Shown here: positions 1 through 7,868 of the stretch, in pieces
How positions within the stretch are numbered: position 1 is the stretch's first letter
Layout of the letters: each line of letters starts with the position of its first letter
Assembly (NCBI GenBank): GCA_902786665.1
Contig: CADADN010000002.1
Location: 112,541-176,540 of the forward strand
Reading direction: 5' to 3'
Length of the DNA: 64,000 nucleotides
DNA from: an uncultured Prevotellaceae bacterium
GTDB taxonomy: Bacteria; Bacteroidota; Bacteroidia; Bacteroidales; Bacteroidaceae
Program-made: the position numbers and the translations under genes
Notes under the pieces: model-generated
Database searches by the model: none
Told to the model about the DNA's origin: nothing
The model's input: only the letters and a program-made list of their open reading frames with translations

Positions 1-198
1 GATAAGAACACCGACGAGAAGATGCACTACCTCCGCAGGGAATTCTCCTACACCAAGTATGAGCAGACCCTCATCCTCCCGGACGATGTGGACAAGAACA
101 AAATCGAGGCAAAGGTCGAGGACGGCATCCTCACCGTCAAACTTCCCAAGGTGGAGGAGGCAAAGGTGAAAGTCGCCAGGTCCATCGACATCCAATAA
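1..198 (+). CDS. Small heat shock protein (Hsp20/alpha-crystallin), C-terminal part
   Basis: The reading frame is open from the first base and ends with TAA at 196-198, so only the last 65 residues are in the window. They match the end of an alpha-crystallin domain: a REFSYTKYEQ strand, LPDDVDKNKIEAKVEDGILTV (the usual 'lpe.vd.ekikAkyenGvL.v.lPK' block), then LPKVEEAKVKVARSIDIQ. Family members are ATP-independent holdase chaperones that form cytoplasmic oligomers and bind unfolding proteins. The C-terminal tail is short and ends just before a strong terminator, so this is the last gene of its transcript. The start and any heat-shock promoter lie outside the window. Confidence 0.9.
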   Translation, partial: DKNTDEKMHYLRREFSYTKYEQTLILPDDVDKNKIEAKVEDGILTVKLPKVEEAKVKVARSIDIQ

Positions 199-210
199 CC
201 TCTTCATTTG

Positions 211-250
211 CACAAAAAGGGCGCTCCGCACAGGGAGCGCCCTTTTTGTG
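211..250 (+). terminator. Intrinsic terminator after the Hsp20 gene
   Basis: A perfect 17-bp inverted repeat (211-227 and 234-250) with a 6-nt loop. The stem has a GC-rich core (GGGCGCTCC) flanked by A5/T5 runs, so it can terminate in either direction. It begins 12 nt after the Hsp20 stop codon. Confidence 0.9.
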
Positions 251-345
251 TCGTCGGAGTGGTCGGAGTGGTCGGAGTGGTCGGAGTGATCGGAGTGATC
301 GGAGTGGATCGGAGTGGTCGGAGTGATCGGAGTGGTCGGAGTATT
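251..345. repeat. Tandem 9-bp repeat, TCGGAGTGG/TCGGAGTGA
   Basis: About ten units of TCGGAGTGG or TCGGAGTGA run head to tail between the Hsp20 terminator and the gpmI promoter. The same unit, partly degenerate, recurs at about 21005-21060, 25236-25277 and inside the GH106 gene at 45105-45180. The interval has no credible gene. Confidence 0.9.
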
Positions 346-385
346 CCGATTATTTCTATTCCTCCGACTCAATTTCGAATATTGT

Positions 386-416
386 TTTGTGTTTTTGAAA
401 AAAAGTGCTAATTTTG
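386..416 (+). promoter_or_regulatory. Bacteroidetes-type promoter of gpmI
   Basis: A TTTG at 386-389 and TAATTTTG at 409-416, separated by 19 nt, fit the Bacteroidetes sigma-ABfr pattern (-33 TTTG, -7 TAnnTTTG). The gpmI ATG is 51 nt downstream of the -7 box. Confidence 0.7.
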
Positions 417-466
417 CATGCTAAAAGAAAATAGGTTAAGGAAAGAAAATAACACAACTCACAATT

Positions 467-1981
467 ATGGCAAAAAAAGCACTTTTGATGATACTCGACG
501 GATGGGGTATCGGTAAACACAACGAGGGAGACGTCATCTTCCAGACACCCACACCATATTTGGACTATCTCAACGCGGTGAGTCCTCATGCGCAACTGAA
601 TGCCTCAGGGGAAGACGTCGGTTTGCCCGACGGCCAGATGGGAAATTCCGAGGTGGGCCATCTCAACATCGGTGCCGGAAGGGTGGTCTACCAGGACTTG
701 GTGAAAATCAACCGCGCCTGCCGTGACAACTCCATTTTGGAGAATCCGGAAATCGTCTCGGCCTATTCCTATGCACAGAAGACAGGGAAGAAACTCCACC
801 TTATGGGGCTTACCTCCGACGGAGGCGTGCACTCCTCCCTCGACCATCTGTTCAAACTCGTGGAAATCGGCAAGCAATACGGACTGAAGAACACCTTCGT
901 CCACTGCTTTATGGATGGACGCGACACCGACCCCAAGAGTGGCGTGGGATTCATCAGCCAACTCACCGACGTGTGCAAGGCCAACGACGCAGCCATCGCA
1001 TCCATCGTGGGACGATTCTATGCCATGGACCGCGACAAGCGATGGGAGAGGGTGAAAGAGGCATACGACCTCCTCGTGGAAGGAAAGGGCAAGCAAGCCA
1101 CAGACATGGTGAAGGCCATGGAGGAAAGCTATCAGGACGGGGTGACCGACGAGTTCATCAAGCCCATCAATAACGCCAATGTCGATGGCACCATCCAGGA
1201 GGGTGACGTGGTCATCTTCATCAACTTCCGCAACGACCGCGCCAAGGAACTCACCACTGTGCTCACCCAGCAGGACATGCCAGAGGCTGGCATGCACACC
1301 ATACCGGGACTGCAATACTATTGCATGACACCCTACGACGCCAACTTCAAAGGCGTGCACATCCTCTTCCCCAAGGAGAATGTGGAAGACACCCTCGGAG
1401 AATATCTCTCCAAACTTGGGAAGAAACAGTTGCATACCGCCGAGACGGAGAAATACGCACACGTCACCTTCTTCTTCAACGGAGGAAGAGAGGCTCCCTA
1501 CGAGAACGAGGACCGCATCCTCGTGCCCTCACCCAAGGTGGCCACCTACGACCTCAAACCGGAGATGAGCGCCTATGAGGTGAAAGACAAACTCGTGGAG
1601 GCCATCAAGACCGAGCAGTATGACTTCATCGTGGTCAATTTCGCCAATGGCGACATGGTGGGACACACCGGTGTCTATTACGCCATCGCCAAGGCCGTAT
1701 GGGCCGTGGACAACTGCGTGAAGGAGGTCGTCGAAGCTGCCAAGGCCGCCGACTACGAGGTGGTCATCATCGCCGACCATGGCAACGCTGACAATGCCAT
1801 CAACGAAGACGGTACGCCCAACACCGCTCACTCCCTCAATCCCGTGCCCATCGTTTATGTCACCAACAATAACAGTGCAAGGGTGAAGAATGGAAGACTC
1901 GCCGACGTGGCTCCCACCATCCTCCACATCATGGGGTTGGAGCAACCTGGCGACATGACGGGAGAGAACCTCATCTATTAG
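467..1981 (+). CDS. gpmI: 2,3-bisphosphoglycerate-independent phosphoglycerate mutase
   Basis: A 504-residue cytoplasmic glycolytic enzyme interconverting 3- and 2-phosphoglycerate through a phosphoserine intermediate. The N-terminus has [11 protein letters not shown] with the metal-binding Asp. The nucleophilic serine lies in [19 protein letters not shown] near residue 60. [15 protein letters not shown] is the substrate-binding segment, and the second metal site is formed by [12 protein letters not shown] and ADHGNADNA. The length is typical of the Mn-dependent family (about 505-515). The ATG at 467 puts the conserved [12 protein letters not shown] at the N-terminus. The gene stands alone, behind its own promoter and ahead of a hairpin. 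Nothing looks degraded. Confidence 0.97.
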   Translation: MAKKALLMILDGWGIGKHNEGDVIFQTPTPYLDYLNAVSPHAQLNASGEDVGLPDGQMGNSEVGHLNIGAGRVVYQDLVKINRACRDNSILENPEIVSAYSYAQKTGKKLHLMGLTSDGGVHSSLDHLFKLVEIGKQYGLKNTFVHCFMDGRDTDPKSGVGFISQLTDVCKANDAAIASIVGRFYAMDRDKRWERVKEAYDLLVEGKGKQATDMVKAMEESYQDGVTDEFIKPINNANVDGTIQEGDVVIFINFRNDRAKELTTVLTQQDMPEAGMHTIPGLQYYCMTPYDANFKGVHILFPKENVEDTLGEYLSKLGKKQLHTAETEKYAHVTFFFNGGREAPYENEDRILVPSPKVATYDLKPEMSAYEVKDKLVEAIKTEQYDFIVVNFANGDMVGHTGVYYAIAKAVWAVDNCVKEVVEAAKAADYEVVIIADHGNADNAINEDGTPNTAHSLNPVPIVYVTNNNSARVKNGRLADVAPTILHIMGLEQPGDMTGENLIY

Positions 1982-1998
1982 TATTTCAAAAATCTACA

Positions 1999-2030
1999 GC
2001 CCCCGGAGCCGCAAACAATGCTCCGGGGGC
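1999..2030 (+). terminator. GC-rich hairpin after gpmI
   Basis: A perfect 10-bp stem (GCCCCCGGAG at 1999-2008 with CTCCGGGGGC at 2021-2030) and a 12-nt loop, 17 nt after the gpmI stop. No T run follows, so termination may be weak. Confidence 0.7.
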
Positions 2031-2035
2031 TCCAT

Positions 2036-2120
2036 AAAACCAGTATCCTTAGGAAAACCAGTATTATTCTTAGGAAAACCAGAGCCCCTAGGAAAACCAG
2101 AACCTCTAGGAAAACCAGTA
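2036..2120. repeat. Tandem AGGAAAACCAG repeat upstream of ung
   Basis: Four copies of AGGAAAACCAG plus a partial first copy, separated by 6-10 variable bases, directly precede the ung start codon. The array belongs to the same family as the repeats at 14196-14270, 37735-37812 and 54829-54912 (TAGGAAAACYAG). Confidence 0.85.
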
Positions 2121-2124
2121 AGCC

Positions 2125-2790
2125 ATGGACGTAAAAATAGAGCCATCCTGGAAGGAACACTTGGAAAAGGAGTTCCAACAACCCTATTTCGCCCAACTCG
2201 TGCAGATGGTGCGACAAGAGTATGCCCGATACACCTGCTACCCGCCGGGAAGACTCATTTTCAACGCCTTCAAACTCTGTCCTTTCTACAAGGTGAAGGT
2301 GGTCATCATCGGACAAGACCCGTACCATGAGCCAGGACAGGCCATGGGACTGAGTTTCTCCGTTCCACAGGGGGTGCCCATGCCACCATCGCTCATCAAC
2401 ATCTTCAAGGAAATCCAAGGGGATGTGGGAACTCCCATGCCTTCCTCCGGCGACCTTACCCGATGGGCCACGCAGGGTGTGCTGCTCCTCAACGCCACAC
2501 TGACTGTCAGGGAGCATGCCGCAGGAAGCCACCAGCGCAAGGGATGGGAAATCTTCACCGATGCTGCCATCAGGGCACTCAACAAGGAGCGTGAGCACCT
2601 CGTTTTCATCCTATGGGGGTCTTATGCGCGAAGCAAGGCGGCCTACATCGACAGGAAAAGACACCTTGTATTGCAGTCGGTGCACCCTTCACCGCTCTCT
2701 GCCAACCGTGGAGGGTGGTTTGGCAACAGGCATTTCTCCCAAGCCAACACCTATTTGGAAGCCCATGGGGAAACACCCATCCAATGGTGA
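2125..2790 (+). CDS. ung: Uracil-DNA glycosylase, family 1
   Basis: A 221-residue base-excision repair enzyme that removes uracil from DNA. The water-activating Asp65 lies in IIGQDPYHEPGQAMGLSFSV, the substrate-binding Asn in LLLNATLTV, and the minor-groove intercalation loop is HPSPLSANRGGWFG near residue 188. The length matches Escherichia coli Ung. The ATG at 2125 follows the AGGAAAACCAG array with no visible Shine-Dalgarno site. The gene is monocistronic, and a hairpin follows at 2825. dut and dgt, two other enzymes that limit uracil or dNTP imbalance, are elsewhere in the window but not linked to it. Confidence 0.97.
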   Translation: MDVKIEPSWKEHLEKEFQQPYFAQLVQMVRQEYARYTCYPPGRLIFNAFKLCPFYKVKVVIIGQDPYHEPGQAMGLSFSVPQGVPMPPSLINIFKEIQGDVGTPMPSSGDLTRWATQGVLLLNATLTVREHAAGSHQRKGWEIFTDAAIRALNKEREHLVFILWGSYARSKAAYIDRKRHLVLQSVHPSPLSANRGGWFGNRHFSQANTYLEAHGETPIQW

Positions 2791-2824
2791 TGCGAGGTTT
2801 CTATCTTCAATTTTAGCTTCGCTG

Positions 2825-2885
2825 ATTTTTGTCGCGACTCGGCAGGGTTCGAGCAAGTTTGACTCTGCCGAGTCGCGACAAAAAT
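2825..2885. terminator. 21-bp perfect hairpin after ung
   Basis: The arms 2825-2845 and 2865-2885 are exact reverse complements (core GTCGCGACTCGGCAG) around a 19-nt loop. The A/T-rich stem ends would act as a bidirectional terminator. A TTCAAT array starts immediately at its right edge, as at several other places in this window. Confidence 0.85.
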
Positions 2886-2956
2886 TCAATTTTCAATTTT
2901 CAATCTTCAATTTTCAATTTTCAATCTTCAATTTTCAATTTTCAATCTTCAATCTT
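2884..2956. repeat. TTCAATCT/TTCAATTT tandem array
   Basis: Alternating TTCAATTT and TTCAATCT units fill the gap between the ung hairpin and the DUF3109 start codon. No gene is visible. Confidence 0.9.
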
Positions 2957-3547
2957 ATGAACACCTCGATTCCTCCTATCATCCAAGTGGGTAATGTCCT
3001 GCTGTCATCAGACATCCTCACGCAATGCTTTTGCTGCGACCTGGAGAAATGTAAAGGGCAATGCTGTGTGGAGGGTGAGGCAGGGGCGCCGGTCACCTTG
3101 GAGGAGATAGACCAGTTGGAGGAGTCGCTCGACACGGCATGGTGTGATATGTCGGCGGCGGCACAATCCGTGGTCGACAAGCAAGGCGTGGCTTATCCCG
3201 ACATCGATGGGGAGATGGTCACCAGCATCGTGGCTGGGCGTGACTGCATATTCACCTGCTATGAAGACGGCGTCTGCCTCTGCGCCCTGGAGAAGGCTTT
3301 CAGGGAAGGGAGAAGCAAGTTCTGCAAACCCATCAGCTGTGCCCTATACCCCATCCGGGAGAAGGTGTTCGCCAATGGCACTGTGGGGCTCAACTATCAC
3401 CGCTGGGCTGTCTGCAGGGATGCCGTGGAAAAGGGGAACCTTTTGCATCTTCCCGTCTATCGCTTCCTCAAGGAGCCACTTGTTCGCAGGTTTGGCGAAG
3501 AGTGGTATGAGGAGTTGGAGCAAGTGGCAGCACAACTGGGTTTTTAG
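2957..3547 (+). CDS. DUF3109 family protein (cysteine-rich, YkgJ-like metal binding)
   Basis: 196 residues. The open frame extends further upstream, but the ATG at 2957 is chosen because conserved sequence begins at MNTSIPPIIQVGNVLLSSDIL and the upstream frame overlaps ung and the TTCAAT array. Cysteines cluster at FCCDLEKCKGQCC, CIFTCYEDGVCLCALEKA and KFCKPISCALYP, the pattern of the zinc/iron-chelating YkgJ/DUF3109 group. The biochemical role of these proteins is unknown. Metal binding is inferred from the cysteines. It has no signal peptide or membrane segment. It converges on the C10 protease gene 24 nt away. Confidence 0.85.
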   Translation: MNTSIPPIIQVGNVLLSSDILTQCFCCDLEKCKGQCCVEGEAGAPVTLEEIDQLEESLDTAWCDMSAAAQSVVDKQGVAYPDIDGEMVTSIVAGRDCIFTCYEDGVCLCALEKAFREGRSKFCKPISCALYPIREKVFANGTVGLNYHRWAVCRDAVEKGNLLHLPVYRFLKEPLVRRFGEEWYEELEQVAAQLGF

Positions 3548-3570
3548 GGGTAGGACGTTTTAGGAAGCTC

Positions 3571-6500
3571 CTATATGCCCAGCACGATGTTTACGAGGCC
3601 TGTCAAGTCAAGGATATTGACGTCTCCGTCGCCGTTGATATCTGCATTGGTTGCGTTGATTGGAGTGTCGGAGATGCAGAGGATGTAGTTCACCAAGGCG
3701 GTCACGTCTGAGATGTTGATAGTGTAATCACCATTGATGTCGCCTATGAAAAAGTCGGGAGGCAGCAATGGCAAAGCATTGGCCAATTGCGTGTTTCCGC
3801 TGAAGTATGCCTTGAAAGCATCCACGTTGGCGCTGTCGGTGAGGATGAAGGCAGTGCCGACGTCATTCAAGACATAGGCATTGCTCACGGTCGTGTTGCC
3901 GGTGGTGCCGATGAATTGGAAGTTCTTGCTTGCCATCTTGTTGACGGGTGTCTTCAGCACCATTACATCGTTGGCGCTCAGCACGAGGTCGCTGCCTATG
4001 CAACTGGCAGATGTGCCGAAGAGGAAAGGTGTGTTGGGGTTCCATTTATCCACGTCGGAGAAGGTCACGTCATTGTTGTTGTCGCCATCAAAAGCTTTTA
4101 GCCAATAGCCTTCGTCGGTGGAGGCACCATGGAGTCGGTTGAGGGTGGTGCCTGAGGAAGTCACCGCTTGCACGAGGAAAGGCAGATGGATGGTCTGCCA
4201 TCCCGTCTGTCCATTGCAGGCGAGTGTGGGCATGCGTGTGTAGGTGGCATGTGCGGTGCTGAATGTCTTGGGCACATAGAAGTCATGACCGTCGATGAGT
4301 GAGATGTTTTCGGCCACAAGGTTTTTCACTACGTTCCTGCCTTGCAGGATTCCTGGCACGGTAGCCTTGTTGTGGATGTAGTGGAGGGTGTTGGGATTGT
4401 CGTTGGCAGTGATGGTGTAGGAGGATAGGCTGCCCAGTTCCTCGAAACTCACGGCAACGGCGTCGTCAGGTATGTCAAGGGTGTCCGTGGATGCTGTTGC
4501 AGTACGTTCACCATCGCCTTTCCATGTTACGAATGCCGCTTTCACCGTCAAGGCGGAGAAAGTGATGAAAGTCTGGGTATAGTCGAGGATGGTCAATTTG
4601 AATTTCTCTCCCACGCTGATGGGGATTTGGAAGGGGATGGTGACGGTCTGTCCTGCGGGGATGCAGATGGGTTGGGTTTCGGTGAACACCCACCATGAGT
4701 TGGATGTTCTCGGTTTCAACAGTTTCAATGACAATGGACTGTTGTAGTCGGTGGAGGTGTTGTTGGTCAAGGTGATGGTGCCGTCGACGAGGCTGCCGTA
4801 CATGTAACTGCCATCGATGTTCTTGATTTCGGCCGAGACATAGTCGAGCACGGGAATCGTGGTTTCATCGGTCAGTGTGAGGGCATTATCGGAGTAGATG
4901 ATGTTGGACGGCCCCTTCTTCAAGGAAAACGTCACCTTGTAGGTGCCGGCATTCTTTTTTACATAGAAGTCGATGTAGTCTTCCGCTCCAGAAGCGAGGT
5001 ATGGAGTCTCATAGGTGACAAGGCTGTCCTTGCCCGAACGGCTGTTCATATAAAAGTAAATGGGAGAGTTGAAATCGCTGCCACCATTGTTTTTCAAGAA
5101 GACCCTGATGCATTTGGATGAGGTGCTGGTCTCGAAATTCTGTGTCACTTGGGTCACAGTGATGTCGGCAGCCACGATGGTATGCAGGGTCGCCTGGTCG
5201 CCGCTCTTCTCCATTTGCAGGTAATATCTGTCAGCGTTTTTGCTGAGATGCCATTCCTCGGTGCCGTTGACGCGGTCGATACCCTTGATTTCATAGGTGC
5301 CGTCGTCGAGGTTCCTGCCGAAAGAGGTGAGATAGAAGGTGTTGTTGGCGTTGGTGCTCGGAGGGCTTTGGTAGTTGCTTTTCACCAAACGCGTGTCTAT
5401 CATATTCCCTTCGCTGTCGAAGAGGCCGATGCCTACATCGTAGGAAGGTTCCGTGCCTATACGGGAGTATAGGTATTTCGCCCTGAAAGAACTGAGGCCT
5501 GTGGTGGCGTCATAGGGGTTGGTCGCTTCCTCTATTTCCGCCTTGCTGGCGTTGATCAGGGTGAAGCCAGTGTTGATGATGCCGAAGTTGCTGTCGCCGC
5601 TGAATGACTCCAAGGGTTGCGGACTGATGCCTATGAGAGCATATTGCCCATTGGAATAGCCACCGGTGGTTGAACTGCCTCCTGTCCCTTGCGATATAGG
5701 GTTGAGGGCTTGCAATCTGAAATAGCCGTCGCTCAAGCCTCCCCACCCCCAGTTGATGTGGAAGAGTCCTTGTCCATCGAAGCCATCGCAGACGAAGGCA
5801 TGGCCGCCGCTGGAGGTGGATGCACTGTAGATGACGGGTCGGCCGGCCGTCAACTCTTCATAGATGAGCTGATCCCATCCGTCGATGTCGTATTTCTCAC
5901 GTTTCACCTCTGTCGCTTGATTTCCATAACCGAAATAGTTGCACATTGCATTGGGAATTGCGGAGGTGGCTCCGGAGGCAATGCCTATTCCGTAAGTCAT
6001 TTTTACGGCATGGCCGCAATATACCATCAGTGTGGAAACAGCCTTGTTGGCTGCGTTGGTGGTGCTGCTGCTTTCGTTGTAGGAGTCCCGCATCGAAGCC
6101 CAGTCGAAAGTGACGGGCGGGAGGGCGTCATAGGAACTATAAGCTGGGATTTCGGTGGTTTTTGTGCGGGGCCATTTGTAGTAGTACATCACTTGTGCCA
6201 AAGCCGTGGCAACGCAACCAGTCACGGATTGTGCACCGCTGGTGGTGAAACACTGATGGTTGTATGGTGACTTCTGGTTCCAATGGCAAGAGAGCAGAGG
6301 TGCGACGACCTGTCGGGCGGCGTTGGCGGTGGATGCATCGTTGACAGGTGTGTTGGCGGGCAAACTGGTGTTTGCGCGTGCCCAGGCGATGTCACCGGCA
6401 TAGTCGTCGAGAAACGCTTGGAGGTTCTCTGGGATGTCGGTCAGGTCGAAATGGCCTTCGTCGGCATAGCCCAAGATGTCGTAAGCAGCGTCATCGCCCG

Positions 6501-6741
6501 AGACGATGACGAAACCTTGCTCGTCGCCTTGGTTGAACACATAATAGCAGGCTTCCTTTGTCGACTGGTTCGAGGGAGCGCCTTGACGGTCTTGGCGAAC
6601 CAATGAAAGGTTGGGTGTGGTGCCTCTCGCTGAGAGGAACAAAGCGGCTTTCTGCAGGGCTTGTGCAGGGGTGATGGGGGCTCCGGATGAAGTCATGATG
6701 CCCATTACTACCAGAAGTAGTGTAAGAAAGGCTTTTCTCAT
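3571..6741 (-). CDS. Secreted C10-family cysteine protease (streptopain/interpain type) with C-terminal dockerin
   Basis: 1056 residues from the ATG at 6741. The open frame reaches 6789, but MRKAFLTLLLVVMGIMTSSGA is the evident signal peptide. A Spi-like propeptide follows (YYVFNQGDEQGFVIVSGDDAAYDILGYA). The peptidase domain has catalytic Cys176 in SVTGCVATALAQVM and His314 in SGGHAFVCDGFDGQGLFHINWGWGG. About 600 residues of beta-rich sequence follow, probably several Ig-like domains. The last 60 residues are a type I dockerin pair (GDINGDYTINISDVTALVNYIL and ADINGDGDVNILDLTGLVNIVLG). It should be secreted as a zymogen and degrade host or dietary protein. No type IX sorting tail is seen, since the dockerin is terminal. 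Confidence 0.93.
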   Translation of the reverse strand: MRKAFLTLLLVVMGIMTSSGAPITPAQALQKAALFLSARGTTPNLSLVRQDRQGAPSNQSTKEACYYVFNQGDEQGFVIVSGDDAAYDILGYADEGHFDLTDIPENLQAFLDDYAGDIAWARANTSLPANTPVNDASTANAARQVVAPLLSCHWNQKSPYNHQCFTTSGAQSVTGCVATALAQVMYYYKWPRTKTTEIPAYSSYDALPPVTFDWASMRDSYNESSSTTNAANKAVSTLMVYCGHAVKMTYGIGIASGATSAIPNAMCNYFGYGNQATEVKREKYDIDGWDQLIYEELTAGRPVIYSASTSSGGHAFVCDGFDGQGLFHINWGWGGLSDGYFRLQALNPISQGTGGSSTTGGYSNGQYALIGISPQPLESFSGDSNFGIINTGFTLINASKAEIEEATNPYDATTGLSSFRAKYLYSRIGTEPSYDVGIGLFDSEGNMIDTRLVKSNYQSPPSTNANNTFYLTSFGRNLDDGTYEIKGIDRVNGTEEWHLSKNADRYYLQMEKSGDQATLHTIVAADITVTQVTQNFETSTSSKCIRVFLKNNGGSDFNSPIYFYMNSRSGKDSLVTYETPYLASGAEDYIDFYVKKNAGTYKVTFSLKKGPSNIIYSDNALTLTDETTIPVLDYVSAEIKNIDGSYMYGSLVDGTITLTNNTSTDYNSPLSLKLLKPRTSNSWWVFTETQPICIPAGQTVTIPFQIPISVGEKFKLTILDYTQTFITFSALTVKAAFVTWKGDGERTATASTDTLDIPDDAVAVSFEELGSLSSYTITANDNPNTLHYIHNKATVPGILQGRNVVKNLVAENISLIDGHDFYVPKTFSTAHATYTRMPTLACNGQTGWQTIHLPFLVQAVTSSGTTLNRLHGASTDEGYWLKAFDGDNNNDVTFSDVDKWNPNTPFLFGTSASCIGSDLVLSANDVMVLKTPVNKMASKNFQFIGTTGNTTVSNAYVLNDVGTAFILTDSANVDAFKAYFSGNTQLANALPLLPPDFFIGDINGDYTINISDVTALVNYILCISDTPINATNADINGDGDVNILDLTGLVNIVLGI

Positions 6742-6786
6742 AAAGGGGTAAGTAAAGGTAAGAAGTATGAAAGATGTTTTGTGATG

Positions 6787-6818
6787 CAAATATCGGTGTT
6801 TTTTTTGACATTGGCAAG
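6787..6818 (-). promoter_or_regulatory. Possible promoter of the C10 protease gene
   Basis: On the minus strand a TTG (6815-6817) lies 20 nt before GATATTTG (6787-6794), one mismatch from TAnnTTTG. The start codon is 46 nt downstream. Confidence 0.4.
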
Positions 6819-6983
6819 TGTTTTGTTTTTTTTTGTCTTAAGAATTTGAAAAAAACTTGGAGTCTTCTGGATTCTTGATGTCTAATGCCTAAAGCCTTCA
6901 AGAGCGTCATGGCAATTTTCCACTAAAAAAGCTGTTTTTTGAATATTTTTGTTCCAAAATGCCATTATTATGAAAAAGTTGTT

Positions 6984-6991
6984 TATTTTTG
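6984..6991 (+). promoter_or_regulatory. -7 element of the acyltransferase operon
   Basis: TATTTTTG at 6984-6991 followed by C matches TAnnTTTG and sits 25 nt before the ATG at 7016. No well-spaced -33 TTTG was found. Confidence 0.5.
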
Positions 6992-7015
6992 CAATTCATT
7001 AGCAAAACAATTGTC

Positions 7016-7843
7016 ATGGCAGAGGTAACCGAGCAAACCATAAACATAGAGAAGGTCCTTAAGGAAAAGATGGGGGCCAAGGCGAAATTCGTGCCATCGT
7101 TCGCTGTCAGTTGGCTCAAGCGCATCGTGCATCAAGACGAGGTGAACAAGTTCTTGTGGGAGAGCCGTGACAAGATGGGCGTGGATTGGTTGGAAGAGTG
7201 CGTGAGATACCTGGATATGACACTCCAAATCGAGGGTGCGGAGAACTTGCCATCAAAGGATGACGGAAAACTCTACACCTTCGTGAGCAACCACCCCCTC
7301 GGAGGCGAGGACGGCGTGGCTCTTGGTGCTGTCATCGGCCGCCATTACGACGGGAAATTCAAATATTTGGTCAACGACCTGCTGATGAACCTCCCCGGGT
7401 TGGCGCCATTGTGCATACCCATCAACAAGACAGGTAACCAGAGCCGCAACTTCCCTGCCATGGTGAACGCGGGCTTCAACAGCGACTTCCACATGCTTAT
7501 GTTCCCTGCCGGACTGTGCTCAAGGAAGACCAATGGTGTCATCAGGGACCTCCCGTGGAAGAAGACTTTTATTTCCAAAAGCGTGCAGACGCAAAGAGAT
7601 GTCGTACCCATACATTTCGGCGGGTCCAATTCTGAAAAATTCTATCGCATCGCCAACCTGTGCAAAACCCTTGGGTTGAAGGTCAACCTGGCCATGCTGT
7701 TCCTTGTGGACGAGATGTACAAGAACGTGCACAAAACCTTCAGGGTGGCCATCGGGAAACCCATTCCATGGCAGACTTTCGACAAGTCGCGTACGCCTGC
7801 TGAATGGGCTCAAGTGGTGCAAGATAAAGTATATGAACTCTGA
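7016..7843 (+). CDS. glsA: PlsC-like acyltransferase, probable glycine-lipid O-acyltransferase
   Basis: 275 residues starting at the ATG at 7016, which follows the -7 element. The 27 nt of open frame before it overlap the promoter. The conserved core is FVSNHPLGGEDGVALG, an NHPLGG-x-DG version of the acyltransferase HX4D motif with one extra residue, then CIPINKTGNQSRN and MLMFPAGLCSRKTNGVIRDLPWKKTF. In Bacteroides, GlsA adds the second, ester-linked acyl chain to N-acyl glycine and is encoded beside GlsB. The next gene, 25 nt downstream, is a GlsB-like N-acyltransferase, which supports the pairing. The symbol is inferred from family and context. A general lysophospholipid acyltransferase is the alternative. 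Confidence 0.75.
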   Translation: MAEVTEQTINIEKVLKEKMGAKAKFVPSFAVSWLKRIVHQDEVNKFLWESRDKMGVDWLEECVRYLDMTLQIEGAENLPSKDDGKLYTFVSNHPLGGEDGVALGAVIGRHYDGKFKYLVNDLLMNLPGLAPLCIPINKTGNQSRNFPAMVNAGFNSDFHMLMFPAGLCSRKTNGVIRDLPWKKTFISKSVQTQRDVVPIHFGGSNSEKFYRIANLCKTLGLKVNLAMLFLVDEMYKNVHKTFRVAIGKPIPWQTFDKSRTPAEWAQVVQDKVYEL

Positions 7844-7868
7844 AACTACCTTTTTATAAACTAACCCC

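Noticed and set aside
605-1462. 285-residue minus-strand open frame
   Set aside because: Antisense to gpmI, whose motifs are all intact. No recognisable protein features.
2884-2956. TTCAAT arrays as a CRISPR array
   Set aside because: Units are 6-8 bp with no unique spacers of regular length and no cas genes nearby.
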